From positions 12,165,832 to 12,229,831 of the forward strand of contig CM055870.1 in assembly GCA_029582165.1 (NCBI GenBank): a stretch of 64,000 nt of DNA, in the 5' to 3' direction. A program made the translations under genes and the position numbers. The notes under the pieces were generated by a model. It was not told where the DNA came from and did not search any database. It saw nothing but the letters and a program-made list of their open reading frames with translations. Positions within the stretch are counted from its first letter, which is position 1. Each line of letters begins with the position of its first letter. This stretch comes from Portulaca oleracea. Lineage: Eukaryota > Streptophyta > Magnoliopsida > Caryophyllales > Portulacaceae. Shown here piece by piece: positions 1-12,770 of the stretch.

Positions 1-361
1 AAAAAATAATCCAAACTTTGGGGGTATTGGAAAAAAATAATATGAATTTGTGACTTTGTTACGTATGAGCTAAAATTTAACTTCTATTATTTTTAGCATC
101 CACCACCCAGTTAAACTCGTCCGAAAAGTGATATGATGGTGACGATATTATACGTGGAACTCTTGACAGCTCAAAAGCAAGCTAAAAGTATATTCCGCGT
201 GTAATATCGCCACAATTACGTCACTTTTTGGAGGAATTTAACAAGGCGGTGGATGCTAAGAATAATAGGATTTAAAGTTTAGCTCATCCTTAATAAAATT
301 GTAAGTTCGGATTATTTTTTTCCAATACCTCCAAAATTTGGATTATTATTTTCCAATTCCC
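1..361. repeat. Foldback (long inverted repeat) element, copy 1
   Basis: Two arms of about 155-165 bp are imperfect reverse complements around a loop of about 30 bases near 165-195. The left arm contains GATATTATACGTGGAA and the right arm TTCCGCGTGTAATATCG. Outer arm parts also pair, for example TAGCATCCACC on the left and GGTGGATGCTA on the right. The left terminus is probably cut by the window edge, because the right end continues about a dozen bases further (TTCCAATTCCCC). There is no coding capacity. Related arms occur at 13202-13330 and 19115-19238, so this is a dispersed family of foldback or long-TIR MITE type. The superfamily is not assigned because no target duplication is visible. 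Confidence 0.75.
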
Positions 362-400
362 CTTTTTGGAGGTATATACAACACAACCCAAGCATTAAAA

Positions 401-3400
401 AAAATGCCAAAACTTGCCTCTTGAAAGTCTACTAATTAACAAAGGAGGCAAGCAGTGATCAGACCAAAAAATTGAATTTGTGAAGACTAGAACGTATCTA
501 TCAATAACCAAGTTGCATGCTAACCATTTAACTACACTTCGCTTCACACTTCGCTTCATGCTTCTTTCCAAACAAATTCAGTATATATTCTGCATATGTT
601 TTTTTAAAAAAAAATTTTGAAAGCAGTTTTTTTTCTAAAAAACTCCAGTGGAGTCGGTTGACTCCACGGGTAGAGAGCTAGATCTGCCCCTGGTCGCCGG
701 AATCGCTGGCCGCTGCCCAGACGCGAAACAACCTACGCTACTGCTGCTGCTGTTCGAGAACGACCATGACGCGCGGCCCCCACCGCCGACATCCATCTAT
801 CGTCTGACGTTCCATCGCCGACATCCATCTATCGTCGCCGGAAACCGCCCTGACTGCCGCTTGCTCTGCCCAGCCCGGCCTCTACGTAAACTCTAAACCC
901 ATTCTACTGCCTTACTTTGCTCACTGTCATTGGTTTACTATTATTCATGCTATTGTCATTGGTTTACTATTATTCATGCTATATTTTCGTTATGATTTGA
1001 TTAGCATTCTATTAATTGTCCTTAATACTATCATTAAGTGAGGTTGCATGATTATGATTGTATTTTATGTATTAGTTTGCAAATTTTTGTGAATAAGGTC
1101 GTGTGTTTTGATAGATTATGAGTAGAGTTTGGTATTAATATTAGATTAGTTATGAACTAGGTTTGAATTAAGTTGTGAATCTAATTTTATGTGCTATAAT
1201 TGGGTCATGATGCATGTGGTTAAGTTTAAGTAGAGTGTGTTATATTTCTCATTTATTTTACAAATTCCAAGGTAAACTTTGAGTTTTGTTTGATGTGAAG
1301 AGTTCTAATTTAAAAACCTTAGTTACTGTTATTATTACATTATATATATTTTTTGAAAAGGATGTTGTTTAAATATTCTTGGTTGTTTTTGTAAATAAAA
1401 TTATTTTGTGATTAGTGAAATTTTGATTATTGATCGTATTATTTAGATTATTATCATGTGCGGTGTTGTAATAAGATTTTTATCGATGTTCTTTATTTCA
1501 AAATACTTCAAATTTTGGTCATGAGTGACAATTTAGTATTCTTGCTATGTGTGATTTATCCTGTAAAGTTTTGATGTCGAAAAATTCAAGTTTTATGTTG
1601 ATCTTTATGTTATGTTTTAAAGAAAATGTTCACTTTGAAATTTAATGTGTTTATGTGAGTCTTGGTGTTAGTTTGGGTATAGATTGACCTTGGTTGTGTT
1701 AGGAGGGTGAAGGAGAAGGTATTTTACCCTAGTAGACTGTTTAGAGGCCTAAGTTGGAGTCCCGGGATAGTGTGGTTAGAGTTAGGAACGAAAAACCCCA
1801 AGCTAAAAACAGGTTAGTTTGGACATAATTTATGAGTCATACTATATCGGTCACCATAATGTAGTTAATATTTAGCCCTACCGTTTGGTTTGGAAGTACC
1901 TTAGTGTGTTATATTTCATAGGAGTTTTGCGGATCGAGTTTTCGAAGTGTATAAGTCGAGTTATGACCCAATTATCCGACCTAGGTCAGATATGGACAAT
2001 TTCGATTGTTGGCTGTTTTTGAGACCCTTAGAATGTGTTTTAGGTTTCCAGATCAACATGGGAGTTTTAGCAGACATCTCGAGGTTTCCAGAAAGTCCAA
2101 AACAAAGTCCATAGGATGTCGTGAAGTCAAGTTATGGCCCTTGCGAGTTGCGATGCGAGTATAGTAATTTGTCCAGTTTTTCATTTGTTATGAATATGTT
2201 TTATTTATATGAATGCGAGGTATAGTTCAAATATGTTATTACTTGAATGATGGGAACCTTATAGTGTTCCTAGGGTGGGGTGAGATATAATGTAGTGAGT
2301 ACTAACTTCGAGAGACGTTATTAATTATAAAATTATTCTATTCCTAGGCACGATGTAGATCGCGTCGTTTTAGTGACCTCAAGTGTGTTTGTGGAGGCGA
2401 AGTGAAGAATTCCAGGTAATGTCTATGCCCTAATCCCCATTGGGGTTCTACTTTATTTGTTTTTGTGGTTTTAATCTGTTTTAGGAAGTATGCATCTGGT
2501 AGGGGATTTCTGTGAAATGAGACTGTCTGATTTGGATATCTGTGAGTCGTTTTTGAGTTGAGTTAAATGTGACAGTATTTTAAACTCTGAGTTTTATTCT
2601 GCAAGTTTTAAGAAATTGGGTTTGGGTTTGTTTAAAGTTTGATGACGAGCAATTCATAAGATACTAATAATCAAAGTGAAACATTAAGAGGCTTGCGGGT
2701 AACGACCCAAAGACCAGGATATGTTCCTGCATGGAGTTACCAAGAGATCGGGGAGTCCCGATATGTTTGCGGGTAACGAACCAAAGACCAGTATATGTTC
2801 TTGCATGGATTACCAAGAGATCGGGAGTCCTGATATGTTTGCTGGTAACGAACCAAAGACCAAGATCTGTTCCTGAAGGTAGTTATTAAGAGATCGGGGA
2901 GTCCCAATATGTTTGCGGGTAACGACCCAAAGATCAGGATCTGTTCCTGCAGGGTGTTATCAAGAGATCGGAGAGTCCCGATAGGGTTATGAGATTGGGT
3001 GTGCACACGTGTGATTCTGATTATGAGGATTTGAGATCCTGTTTTGATTCTGAGATTGATATTATGATTCTGATATTCTGGGATAGGAAAATCCCGCTCG
3101 CATGATAAAATTCTGAATTGTTTCCTGAGGAAAGGGTTATTTTGTATTCTGGTATCTGATGTTTGATTTTGAGATTGAAATTCAGTTGACATTTTTGGAA
3201 CGTTGTGATTCTGAGTTGAAAGGTTATTTGGTCATTTTCTGAATTCTGTTATTTCTGAACTCTGTTATTTCTGGGTTGGGATTCAAATGAGTTGTGAAAA
3301 GATTTGACTTGTTCACTTCTCCCCCTAAATGAATTGAAATGAATTTGAAACTGTTTTGACTGTTAAGGGTAGACATTATTGAGTCCTCCTCATGTTTTTA

Positions 3401-3700
3401 AATGTTTTGTTTTCAGGTGAAGAGTTCTGTGATGGGAACGGGAACTAGAAGTGAGGACGATGAAGTTAGAAGTTGAGAATAAAGTTTAGTTAATGTTTAG
3501 AATTGAAGTTAGTTAATGTTTAGTTTCTTTCGTTTGTTAAATTGAACAGTTATCGTCTGTTAGTTTCTTTTTCCTTCTTGCCTTGTATATCTTTGGAGGT
3601 ACGACAGTAACACCCAATTGAAAAGAAAAAAAAAGAGACTTCCGCTGTTAACGTTAGTTTGACTTTGACTTCTTCATAATTGAATTTCCGGGGCGTTACA
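401..3700 (+). mobile_element. LTR-like sequence (probable Ty3/gypsy LTR or LTR derivative), left end unresolved
   Basis: The right border is sharp: the sequence ends in CGGGGCGTTACA at 3700, a terminus typical of some long plant Ty3 LTRs. Its mirror image, TGTAACGACCCG, starts the LTR-like block at 51028. Layout also resembles that block: a short GC-rich stretch (650-900), a long T-rich region, phrases of the type 'gagttatgaccc', and an internal tandem repeat. I find no pol domain. The left border is not identified and may be truncated. The GC-rich open frame at 648-896 shows no recognisable domain and is not called as a gene. A solo LTR is the simplest reading, but a non-autonomous element is possible. 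Confidence 0.5.
2693..2987. repeat. Tandem repeat, four units of about 73-75 bp
   Basis: Four consecutive imperfect units begin near 2693, 2768, 2840 and 2913. Each carries GGTAACGAMCCAAAGA, then a 'ttcctgcaggg' type segment, then AAGAGATCGGGGAGTCCC. Units differ by substitutions and one- to three-base indels. The repeat lies inside the LTR-like sequence and creates a repetitive open frame on the minus strand (2737-3192) that is not a gene. Confidence 0.85.
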
Positions 3701-4329
3701 CCCATGCACACCCATGAGTCCACTGCCATAACCCATGTACCCATTGCCAAAATTAGTATTACTTGAGCTACCTGGCATCGAAATCCGGTCCATATTTTTC
3801 TGCTCTTCAACATACTGATGATGAATATGATTGTTAGATTGATAGTCCCCCATGTACTGGAAGCTATTAGGCATCAGACCTAACACATTCATCATCTTCA
3901 TTGTCTCCTGCATGTCTTCCATCCCGATTGATCTTTGCTCATTCCTTTTGATCGTATCGATCCTCTCGTTCACAATTCCGAGCTTATAATCCAAACGAGT
4001 GATCAATTCCACCAATTGGTCAGCTGAAAAGCTGTCAATGTGATTGGTTTTGACTTTTGGGAATACTAAAGACATTCGTGGCCCTTTTCTGATGATCTTC
4101 GATATTAGTGGTTCGGTATCTTCCAAGAATGTTGTTTTTTATCAAACTCCTGTGGCCAAACATAAGGGTTTCCTGCATTGGGTCTGTAAATTACGACACC
4201 CACATCGACATCACAAAGCTTGGATAACTCATTGGCCTTCTTTAGTACCCCGTTCTTTTGGTTGATGTAGGTCCTCGTACGTGTTTTCTTGTCCATTATT
4301 AGCACCATCTCTAACTTCTTCTTCCCCAT
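3674..4329 (-). pseudogene. Type I (M-gamma, AGL80-like) MADS-box gene, frameshifted and 3'-truncated
   Basis: Reading from 4329, the product starts MGKKKLEMVLIMD and continues with a MADS domain (KKANELSKLCDVDVGVVIY, then GNPYVWP), the hallmark of type I M-gamma factors that bind DNA as dimers, mostly in the female gametophyte and endosperm. The domain frame stops near 4105. A second frame, from about 4126 to 3674, holds the rest: LITRLDYKLGIVNERI, a Met-rich middle and a Gly/Asn-rich tail. The frames meet at a six-A run on the coding strand (4135-4140); one extra base there would join them. The last eight codons and the stop come from the retroelement terminus TGTAACGCCCCGG at 3700, so the native C terminus is lost. 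A sequencing error at the homopolymer could explain the frameshift but not the foreign tail. Confidence 0.75.
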
Positions 4330-4560
4330 CTTTGATTCCTAATTACTGCAGAAAGTATTTAGTCAATCTCATTGTAGTCGGTCTAAATATATGCTTTATA
4401 GTCAAAGCTAAATAATATTTTTTAAAACTCGGGTAAATGGAGTAGGATTGGTCCACTCTTCATGGTAAATTGAAGAGAGCGAAAACAAACACCAACCAAA
4501 AAAAAAACAGTAAACAATATGGTAAACTAAAAAAGATAGACTTTACAACGTAAGTCTTTG

Positions 4561-7380
4561 GAAGAGTAGTTGTAACCTGGTCTTGTATACCCCGGTTTTG
4601 TCGTTCTTCTTAAGGAGCGAGGGGCCTTGGCTAAAGGTATTGGTCAAGAACGGGTCTAGATCGCTAAGGTCGCAAAAGGTGAGGTGAGGTATCTAATCTA
4701 AGCAAACACGAAGAAACAAAGAAACTAAGGTCAGGTCAAAGGGAAAATGGGCTTCAGAGGCTTTTCGGGATGCAAATGGGAACAAGGAGATGAGTTTTGC
4801 AACAAGAGAGTAACAAAAGAGGACAATCAAGTGGCAACTCCGTTAGAAAATACCCACCAGGCTTCCTCTTTCGAGGATAGTCCGGATTAACTTCCTCAAA
4901 GTCTACTAAGAACCCGGAGGGTTAATGAAACGTAATTCCCGAGTTAACCTCCTTCCACTTTCGTGGGCGAGCGTTAACCATCCCAACTCCAACCTTCCAT
5001 GACAAGTGTTTATGTATTCGGGAGCTTTCGGACCCAAATACACCCCACTTGATGGAAGGATTGGAGTGGGAAAGTGATTTCCCACCTAATTACTCACTAA
5101 AATTGCTAACTCATTCCTAATTACCCATTCACACCATTAATTACCCCTTAACCCATTAGGGTTCTAACCACTACTCATCACAACAACTAAACTAACATCA
5201 ACAAAACCAACCCTAAACATGGATTCTAACATAAAGCAAGCAAAAACTTAATCAAAGCAATTGAAATGGCAACAAGAACAACAAAGCAATAAGGAAGCAA
5301 TTAAAGGAAAGTAATTATAGTAGCAAGTAATAACAAAAGAGATTAAGGAAGGAATTCACCTATCAAAGGAGTAATGAACAAGGATGAACAAGAGAAAAGA
5401 GAAGCTTCAATCACCAATACTTCAATCATCAAAACAAAACCCAAATCAAAGTAACAATCTAAGTGGAAATCTTATTAATCAGTCACTAATTAAACCGTAA
5501 TTACAACCTAAGAGCTAGGTAAACCTAGCTTAGAGCCTCTTAAGACTCTCTAAAAACTCCTCCTCCCATTGATGAAATCGCAGCTTAGGGTTTATATACA
5601 AAGCAAAGTGGTTAAATAAAACGTTGTCGTTCAAGCCATAGAATCGCGTGAAATTGCAGTCGGTCGCGGCCGCGACCACCCTGGTAGCGGGCGCGGCCAT
5701 GAGAAAAGTGCACAGGCGATTCTGTTGTGCGTGCAGTCGTGGGTGCGACGACTCCGGTGGCGGGCGCGACCTCCACCTGGCCGGAGCTTGTCGCGGGCGC
5801 GAACCTTTGCTGGCGACAGGCGCGACCAGCTTCTGGACCATTTCTACCCTTCTCTTTCCAGGTTGTGCCGCCTGCTACAATGGTTGTAGCGGGTGCTAAG
5901 ACCCTGATTTCCTTCAAACTTGGGGAAAAGGATCCCGGGTCGACTCGCCTTGGTTCTCGACTCAGCTAGGCTCGGGGAATCACTCGGAAATCTCCAAAAT
6001 ACCCCTAAGAAGCTCCAAAATAGCTCATTTGCTTTGTTTTACTCCTTAAATGCGAAAAGCCTACAAAATAACGAAAAAATGGGTAAAAATAATAGAAAAG
6101 ACTCGGAATCGAGCCAAAATAGCAAGTTGAAAGGCGTTATTTAGGCCCAAAAATGGGACTAAACACCCCTCACTTGAACTTTTGCTCATTCCGAGCAAAA
6201 CAAAACAAAACAAACTAAAAACTAAACACTAACTCCTCTGTCGTGGGAGGAAACGATGCATTTAGCGTATGCACCAAGCCCTTTAAACCTCCTGGCAGCC
6301 CAGGTGGACGAGGTGGATCTCATGAGGGTTTGCAGAGACTATACCAACAAAAGCCAAAGAAAAGGAAAAAGGAGAGAGAAAAGGTGAAAAACAAAACAAA
6401 GCTTGAAAGAGAAAGAAAGAAAGAACTTGCTTGTTAAAAGAATCATGCAATTAACTACAAGTAAGGCAATGCTAATCAACCAAAAGAAACAAATACGAGC
6501 GCATCAAGAACATCTAATCTAAAACATCACCAATCTTAGAGATTTTCGACTCCCAAACGTTTCCTACAAGACAAGGTCCTTTGTGCACAAGTGTTAGTGT
6601 ATCCTAGTTGATTCCGATTGATCCAAAGCAAAAATCACCACCGAGCTCATTTCAAAGCAAGGTCAACAAAGTGTTTCCCTCCCTCGCTTGTGTCGCCCTT
6701 AGCTTGGTGAGGGCCGCAGGAAACGTGAGGAAAGGCCCCACATTTTATTTACTTACAAGCTATTTTCTTTTCTTTTTCTTTTTCTCTTTTGTTTTCTTTC
6801 AACTATAAACTTTGTTTTTCTAGTTGGCATGTTTCGAGATTAACGTGGCCCGGGAAGGGGTTTACTCTCCTAGTGTGGTTTCGCTCCATACATATCATGG
6901 TACTTAAGGGACGAGGGTGTCGCAACCACCCACGTCAAACCACGTTGGTGAACCAACTGTTTAAAGTCGGGTTTTTCGGGAATTGAAACGACCCTCCGAA
7001 AAGGGGTCACCCTCCCAACTCAGGCTACTCCATACACAAATGAAGTGCTTAAGGGGCGTGAGTGTCGCCCATTCACACTGGCCCTTGTTGGTTCCGCCTA
7101 CAATTAAATTAACCATTTATTCAAATTTAATTAACTTTCACTTTTTCACGAGCTCGAGGGTGAACAACTAAGGTCTCACGGTTTCAAAAAGGAAGCGAAC
7201 AAACAAGAACCTCAATTTGCAATCAACGAAGGGAATCTAAACAGATGAGTCATGGCGACACTCAGACTAGAGGCTACAACGCTCATACGACTTCTTTTTA
7301 GAAGATTAACAAAGACTTCGAGCTATTGACCATGCGATTCTAAGAACAAAGCAAAAACTAAAGAAAAACAGAAAACTTTT
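4561..7380 (-). mobile_element. Degraded LTR-like repeat block, copy A
   Basis: This non-coding block shares long segments with 42780-44800. Shared parts include 'acttttgctcattccgagcaaaac' near 6178, GATGCATTTAGCGTATGCA near 6254, 'aagccctttaaacctcctggcagcc' near 6277, and a unit of the 'cttgtgtcgcccttagcttggtgagggccg' type near 6690. A TATA-like TGTATATAAACCC on the minus strand (about 5588-5600) suggests LTR-type transcription leftwards. The GC-rich stretch 5650-5900 yields overlapping open frames on both strands, a sign of composition rather than genes. Neither border is found and no pol domain is seen. Nothing gene-like lies between the MADS start and this block (4330-4560). Confidence 0.5.
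5588..5600 (-). promoter_or_regulatory. TATA-like motif in LTR-like block A
   Basis: TGTATATAAACCC on the minus strand is followed downstream by a run with GGGAGGAGGAG. The sister block has GAGTATAAAAAGG at 42843-42855 in the same orientation. This supports leftward LTR transcription, but no start site is proven. Confidence 0.4.
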
Positions 7381-7506
7381 AGGGCCTATTTGGAGAGATT
7401 TTAAGAATGGATGGGTATGGAATTAGAATCCTAGAGGGATGGGAATGGAATTAGAAACCTAAAGTGAAGTTCTTTGGTTAGGAACCGGAATGGAATGAAA
7501 TTTTTA

Positions 7507-7542
<36 letters not shown>

Positions 7543-8422
7543 TCACCGCAAAAAAAATCTCTTTTACTCACTGTGGCCCTTTCACTCATTCATCGCAAAA
7601 CCCCAGTCATCGTCTTCATCCTCCCCAGACCTCCACAGCCTTCAATAATGGTCCCCGTCATCGTCTTCATCCTCCCCAGATCTCCATGATGGTCCTCGTC
7701 ATCGTCTTTATTCTCCAATTCCAACTTCAATCTGTGGTGAGGGAGCAACTGCAGTCATCCTTCAACATTTTTCAATACTTTCTCTCTCTACTTTTGTCCT
7801 CCAAAATTGTGAAGGTTGTGAGAAATTCGTTGGGTTGTCCAGACAATAGCCGACGTAGCTGTTGCCGGAAGTAATTGAAATCGAAAAGGTTGGTTGGATT
7901 TTAAATATATACATGTAATGATACACGATTTTGTACACAACGAAAACTGTTTCCTGCGTAAACTTCATTCTAGGATACATGAATGACACAATTCGGAGCA
8001 AATGCTTTATTGAAGATTTCAACAACGCTCGCCACTCTGTAGCTGCAGTTCAAATCCCAACAGAAAAGTAAACAAAAATGCAGGAATGACATCAGGACTT
8101 TTGATTATGTGACCAAAAGGTATGAAATTTTCACATTGTACATTGTATGATTTGACCGCAAACCAATGTTTCCCAAACCAAAGGGCATGCAGTTACCTAC
8201 ACTTGCAGCTGCAGATGACAAACTAAGATCAAATTACAGAGCTCGACAACAATAAAAACAAGTCAATCCATGCCTCAGGAGTCTCTTCTGTAGTGTAGCT
8301 ACAATTTACAAAACTGAGGATGACTTAAGGAGGAATTTACACATTGCCTCATGGCTAATCTCCTCAGATTATTGATTTATTGGCGTTTCATGAGTTTGGA
8401 GAATGTACATGGTGCGGACTTT
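7381..8422. other. Intergenic region downstream of the PfkB gene
   Basis: No gene is supported. It holds a single MITE-like arm starting GGGCCTATTTGGAGAG near 7383 with no matching right arm, an AAT microsatellite, three imperfect repeats of about 40-50 bp around 'cgtcatcgtcttcatcctcc' (7601-7722), and then plain sequence that probably includes the 3' UTR of the minus-strand kinase gene (8100-8422). Confidence 0.5.
7506..7542. repeat. (AAT)n microsatellite
   Basis: About twelve uninterrupted AAT units in the arm of a MITE-like fragment. Confidence 0.95.
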
Positions 8423-11400
8423 CTAAGATGTACTGACCATCTGTGGTGAGTTCAGATGTAAAAACCGTTGCAAACGTGGATCTGTACAATGTGGGAGACC
8501 AGACCGAGCTCCAAATTCTCTACAGCAACCAGCAGCCTGATACAACATAATGCAATCAGCATCAAGTCAGTCTTACGTAATTCATTTGAGAATTTGCGGT
8601 ATATATAAGTAACCCCTCAACAATGCTGGATAAAGTAGATCGCTCACCACTTGAGCAGCAAATGGCAGCATCATCTCAGGTGGCATATCTGTACACAAAC
8701 CTGAAAAAACCAACATCGGTGAACTTATTTTAGACTCCAATATGAACAGACTGTGGAAGCCCTAACAAGACACTTACGAAGTTGAGCATAAAATTGAGAA
8801 TGTGAATGTTTGTTCAACGTACCATACATAACTGCTCCAATGAAGGCATCACCGGCACCAGTAGTATCAACGAGCTCTGTGGGCGGTATTTTCTCAGCTG
8901 TTCCCACAAGCAGCCTTCCATTTACTGACCCAATGCCACGTGCTTCAAGTTTCAGGACAGGCTGCGTGGTTGCCATGGATTTGTGTTACTAGTAGACCCA
9001 GAAATTCAAAACCAATATCTCTAAATTTAGAAAAAATAATGGGTAAGGACAATCCGACTCCCTAAACCAGTGCACCATGCATAGATGGTGCCTTTGTGTT
9101 CCTCGGGTTTCTGTTGGTTCATTGCCTTCACTTCATATTACATAACATCTTGAAATATACAAATATTGACCAGTCCTGTCTTAATATGGATCTTTATTAT
9201 TTCTAATTCCAGTTAGTTGGGCTCAGTAATCTAATCAGGTAGCAGTCAGTTTTTCAAAGGGCTTGGGTTCTCACAATCAGACATCAGACAGAAAATGCTA
9301 TACCCAGACCAGACCCTGTTAGGATTCTGATTCGGACACCCAGACAGAACCTGGACATGGACCTGGATGCCCTGATTGAACTTTGCATTTTTCATGTAAT
9401 TTGCATCATAACTAATAAATAGCAACTAACTTAAATTAGCATAATCAACCTTATGCAAATTACATACACTGATACACAAAATCAGCCGTTTTTAGGAACA
9501 TCTTGTTTATACCCAGTTTTTTCCATGACATCATGCATAGGACAGTTTTTTTGACACCCATGGCTTTTCTTTCTTCCCATGTGTATATAACTTGCTTCAT
9601 CTCTTATCAGATTTCATTCAACCAAAGTCAAGGGCAAAAATATCTAACTAGAGCACACGAACAGAACTAACAGATGAAACGCATGTTGGATATGTCGCGG
9701 TGCAGTCTCTCTTCCGGTGTAAGGATTCAAAACATTGGTCCACATTCATTGCTTTCAAACCGGCAACCTCATCTGCAGATAGGAACTCAATAAGAAACAG
9801 AAACAAAACGACATGACTTAGGAATTCCTGAAGTATTCTCACCATTCTGAACTCTGTGCAGCATTATGCATCCCTCTTCACCAAGAGTCACAATCACAAA
9901 CTTTAAGTTGCGCAATCTCACCAACATTGAAACTAGTGCACTTGGCATTGATGCTGCCTTTGTCCAAGCCTGCTCTAGAAGAAAGCACAAGCAAATTGTT
10001 GCATCAATACAGCAGCCAAGGAAAAGCAAAGGATGGATCAATCTTTTTTAGTACATCTAGGAAGGTCATTGATAATCGATTGCACATTGTATCAAACAAG
10101 GACAGAGAATAACTCCAAAAGAGACCCATAAAGTCCCAAAAGAAACTTTAGAATACTTTCTCAAAGAAACATACATTCTTACCTGAGGATATTTCGCGGA
10201 GCAAACAGCATAGCTGGCCATGTTCAAAAGATTATCAAATCCTTCCTCCCCCATTTCTGCATCAACTAGTATGGGGATATTTCTGCGAGATGCCTGAGAC
10301 GGAAGTTTCACTTTAGGGAATAACATACATGAACAAGTACCCTAACAAATAACGTCAAGAGAATATGGTTTCTCATATATGTACAGCTTTGATTTCATGG
10401 CAGAGAATGAGAGGCAACACATAGACCAACATTGTTCATCACATTTAGAAAATAATTAAAACAATCAATCTTCTTCCTCATCAGAGATAGAAAAGAAATG
10501 GGGGAAGGAAATCATAATACCTCTTCCGCAACAACTAAAGCGGTTTTAAGAGACAGTCCGTCAAAATATACAAGTTTGGCACCATATAAAGCGGATGACA
10601 GATTTGTCTTGGAAATTTCAGACGGTGTCAGAGGAGGATAACCAGGTTGGTAGATAGCAGTCCGAGTTTTCCTGCATACATTAGACCAAGTGGACAACTA
10701 CCATTAATTCCTCACCTCTACTGCTGCCAGAAAATCCAACCCGCACAATAGAAACTGTGCCTGATGGGGTTCACAAGCAAGTAGATTATTTTCAAAGAAT
10801 CCAAAAAATAATGAAAAATTCTAAAAATTTAAACATCCGAAAGATATTGAAGCAAATATAGCAGAAGATACAATCATACAAGTGTAGAATCAAGTCTGAT
10901 ATATGTTAGGCTTCTTCACGTATAACCTATTCAACCCCCCCCCCCCCCCCCCCAACACACACACACACACACAAAACACACTCTCACACACACACAAGCA
11001 CAACCAAAAAAAAAAGGAAAAAAGATAACTACATCATAATATGTTCTCTTAACAAGAGAAACGGGCAGGCTAGATTGGATGAAGTATCACACTCTTGAGA
11101 GAAATAAAGTTGTATAGTATATAATCAATATATTCAAGCCAATGGCAAACGAGAAAGACCAAGAGTCCAAGACAAGAAGAAATATTTTTGTTTAGATTGA
11201 TTTGAAGCAAGAAACTCACATTTTCTTGTCAATAATGACATAACTAAACATTGACCGACCCTCCTCAGAAACCTGCACAAGGAAGCAGTGTTTCAGAAAA
11301 CAAGAGTGGTTTTTTTATCAATAAATATGAAAGCAAAGTGAAGTGGAAAAAGTACTGGTGTTTAAAAAGGGTTAACAACAATGTGCTTCACTCCTTATGC

Positions 11401-12770
11401 AAGATGATTTGATCATGAGTACATCCGTTTGAAGCTCTAATCATTAGAATTTGATCTTCCCACATACATTGCTCAATAAAATTGCAACTGTGTTGAATTT
11501 GATCTTCCCCTCGAGTAAGCTAACCAGTCAGTTACTGCATCTAACTTAAACTCAAGTAGCCTCACTATTACTCACCACAACAAAAGAAGTATCAACACCA
11601 TCACCTTCAAGCTCCTCCAGCATGACTCTTCCTTCCGAATCTGCAGCAACCTAAAATCAGCAGAATAAAAAGATGACAGCAGCGTACAAGATGAGTTCCC
11701 CAACATCCAAGTTATAGTTCTGTAAAAGCCAACAGTAAAGAAAGCATATATAAACGAGATTTAGACGAAAAACCTTGGCAATTATTCTAGGCTTTAATCC
11801 GAGGCGGGCTGCACAAGTCAAAGCATTACCAACGTTACCACCACCTTGAACCTGAGAAGTAACAGATCAACGCAAAATACTACAAAGCCATCGAGTCATC
11901 CCAAGTGATATGGTGTAACTACTATCCTAATCATCTCCTACAATCGGCCTTCGAAAACTCTAGGATTACAAAACCTGCATTAGCCTAAATTCATGTTATA
12001 TATATACGCATCGAGTTTCTCATACATGCATACATGAGTTCAGACTTAACTACTTAAGACACAACCCTTGTAACAGTCCTTGCAAATTGAAGAGGGCACA
12101 AATTTATACAATTGTGCATGAATTTAACAGAAAATTGGACACAAACCCACCAAAACTTGTACATAGGATTGCACATTTGCGCCAAAATGAACTAATTTCG
12201 GATGCAAAAATTCGGGGATGATTATGATTTACCTTGTAGGAAACCCCCTTGACCTTTTCATCAGGTTTAGGGTAACCATCCACCATTACAAGATAGTCCA
12301 TTGAAGCACCCCCACAACCAACCTGCATCCATCCCCAACACCAATTTCCAGCTTCATTAATCAGAATTTTAATTCTAATACTATCTGAACTGAAGTAAAT
12401 AAGAATAATTGGATCATCTAGTAGTAAATTTAACAAGACAACGAAGATGAATGAAGAACTTACGACAACACGATCATCTGAAAGTGGGGAAACAGGTTGA
12501 ACTGAACACAAGACAATCCTGCAGTTCAAAAACCCATCAAGCAAGCGTAACAAAGAATCAATTTTGATTGAGAAAACATCAAATTAGCAAGATACCCAGT
12601 TCAATCAAAGCATAGATGAGTGAAATTGGGGGGTCAGAAAAGAGCAAAATTAACCTGCTGGGGCGTGGATTAGAACAGGGCATGCACAGGGAGAAATTCA
12701 AGCTAGAAGAAGAAGAAGATGAGATGGGATTAGGAAGAAGAAAGTGAGAAAAGAGTGATTTCATCGTCAT
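8423..12770 (-). CDS. PfkB-family carbohydrate kinase, probably chloroplast-targeted
   Basis: Thirteen exons join in phase to 416 codons plus stop: 12655-12770, 12464-12518, 12233-12322, 11774-11851, 11576-11650, 11220-11272, 10521-10671, 10183-10293, 9843-9969, 9672-9772, 8823-8961, 8648-8688, 8423-8536. The family phosphorylates sugars or nucleosides with ATP. Residues 1 to about 45 are Ser-rich and acid-free (LPNPISSSSSSSLNF), like a plastid transit peptide. The N-terminal substrate region follows (VGCGGASMDY at about 58, then VQGGGNVGNALTCAARLG). PfkB signature 2, DTTGAGDAF, is at about 351-359, with the catalytic base Asp in GAGD. For exon 11 the first possible AG (8990s) would give an immediate stop, so the AG before CCTGTCCTG was used. 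No lesion is seen. Substrate cannot be told from sequence; a plastid-located Arabidopsis PfkB homologue group is the likely relative. Confidence 0.9.
10935..11015. repeat. Composite poly(C)-(AC)n-poly(A) tract in a PfkB intron
   Basis: Nineteen C residues are followed by AACACACAC repeats and then an A-rich run. The same three-part order recurs at 23399-23460 and, shortened, at 27937-27975, always in introns of this window. Confidence 0.9.

Noticed and set aside
648..896. 82-codon GC-rich open frame, plus strand
   Set aside because: No domain, lies in an LTR-like block, and the GC-rich patch explains the open frame.
2737..3192. 151-codon minus frame
   Set aside because: It is produced by the tandem repeat; the peptide is repetitive and has no known match.
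5530..5969. Several overlapping frames on both strands
   Set aside because: They all fall in one GC-rich stretch of LTR-like block A, which lacks stops by composition.
7383..7500. Possible Tourist or hAT MITE (GGGCCTATTTGG)
   Set aside because: Only one arm is seen; no matching right end or target duplication before the PfkB gene.
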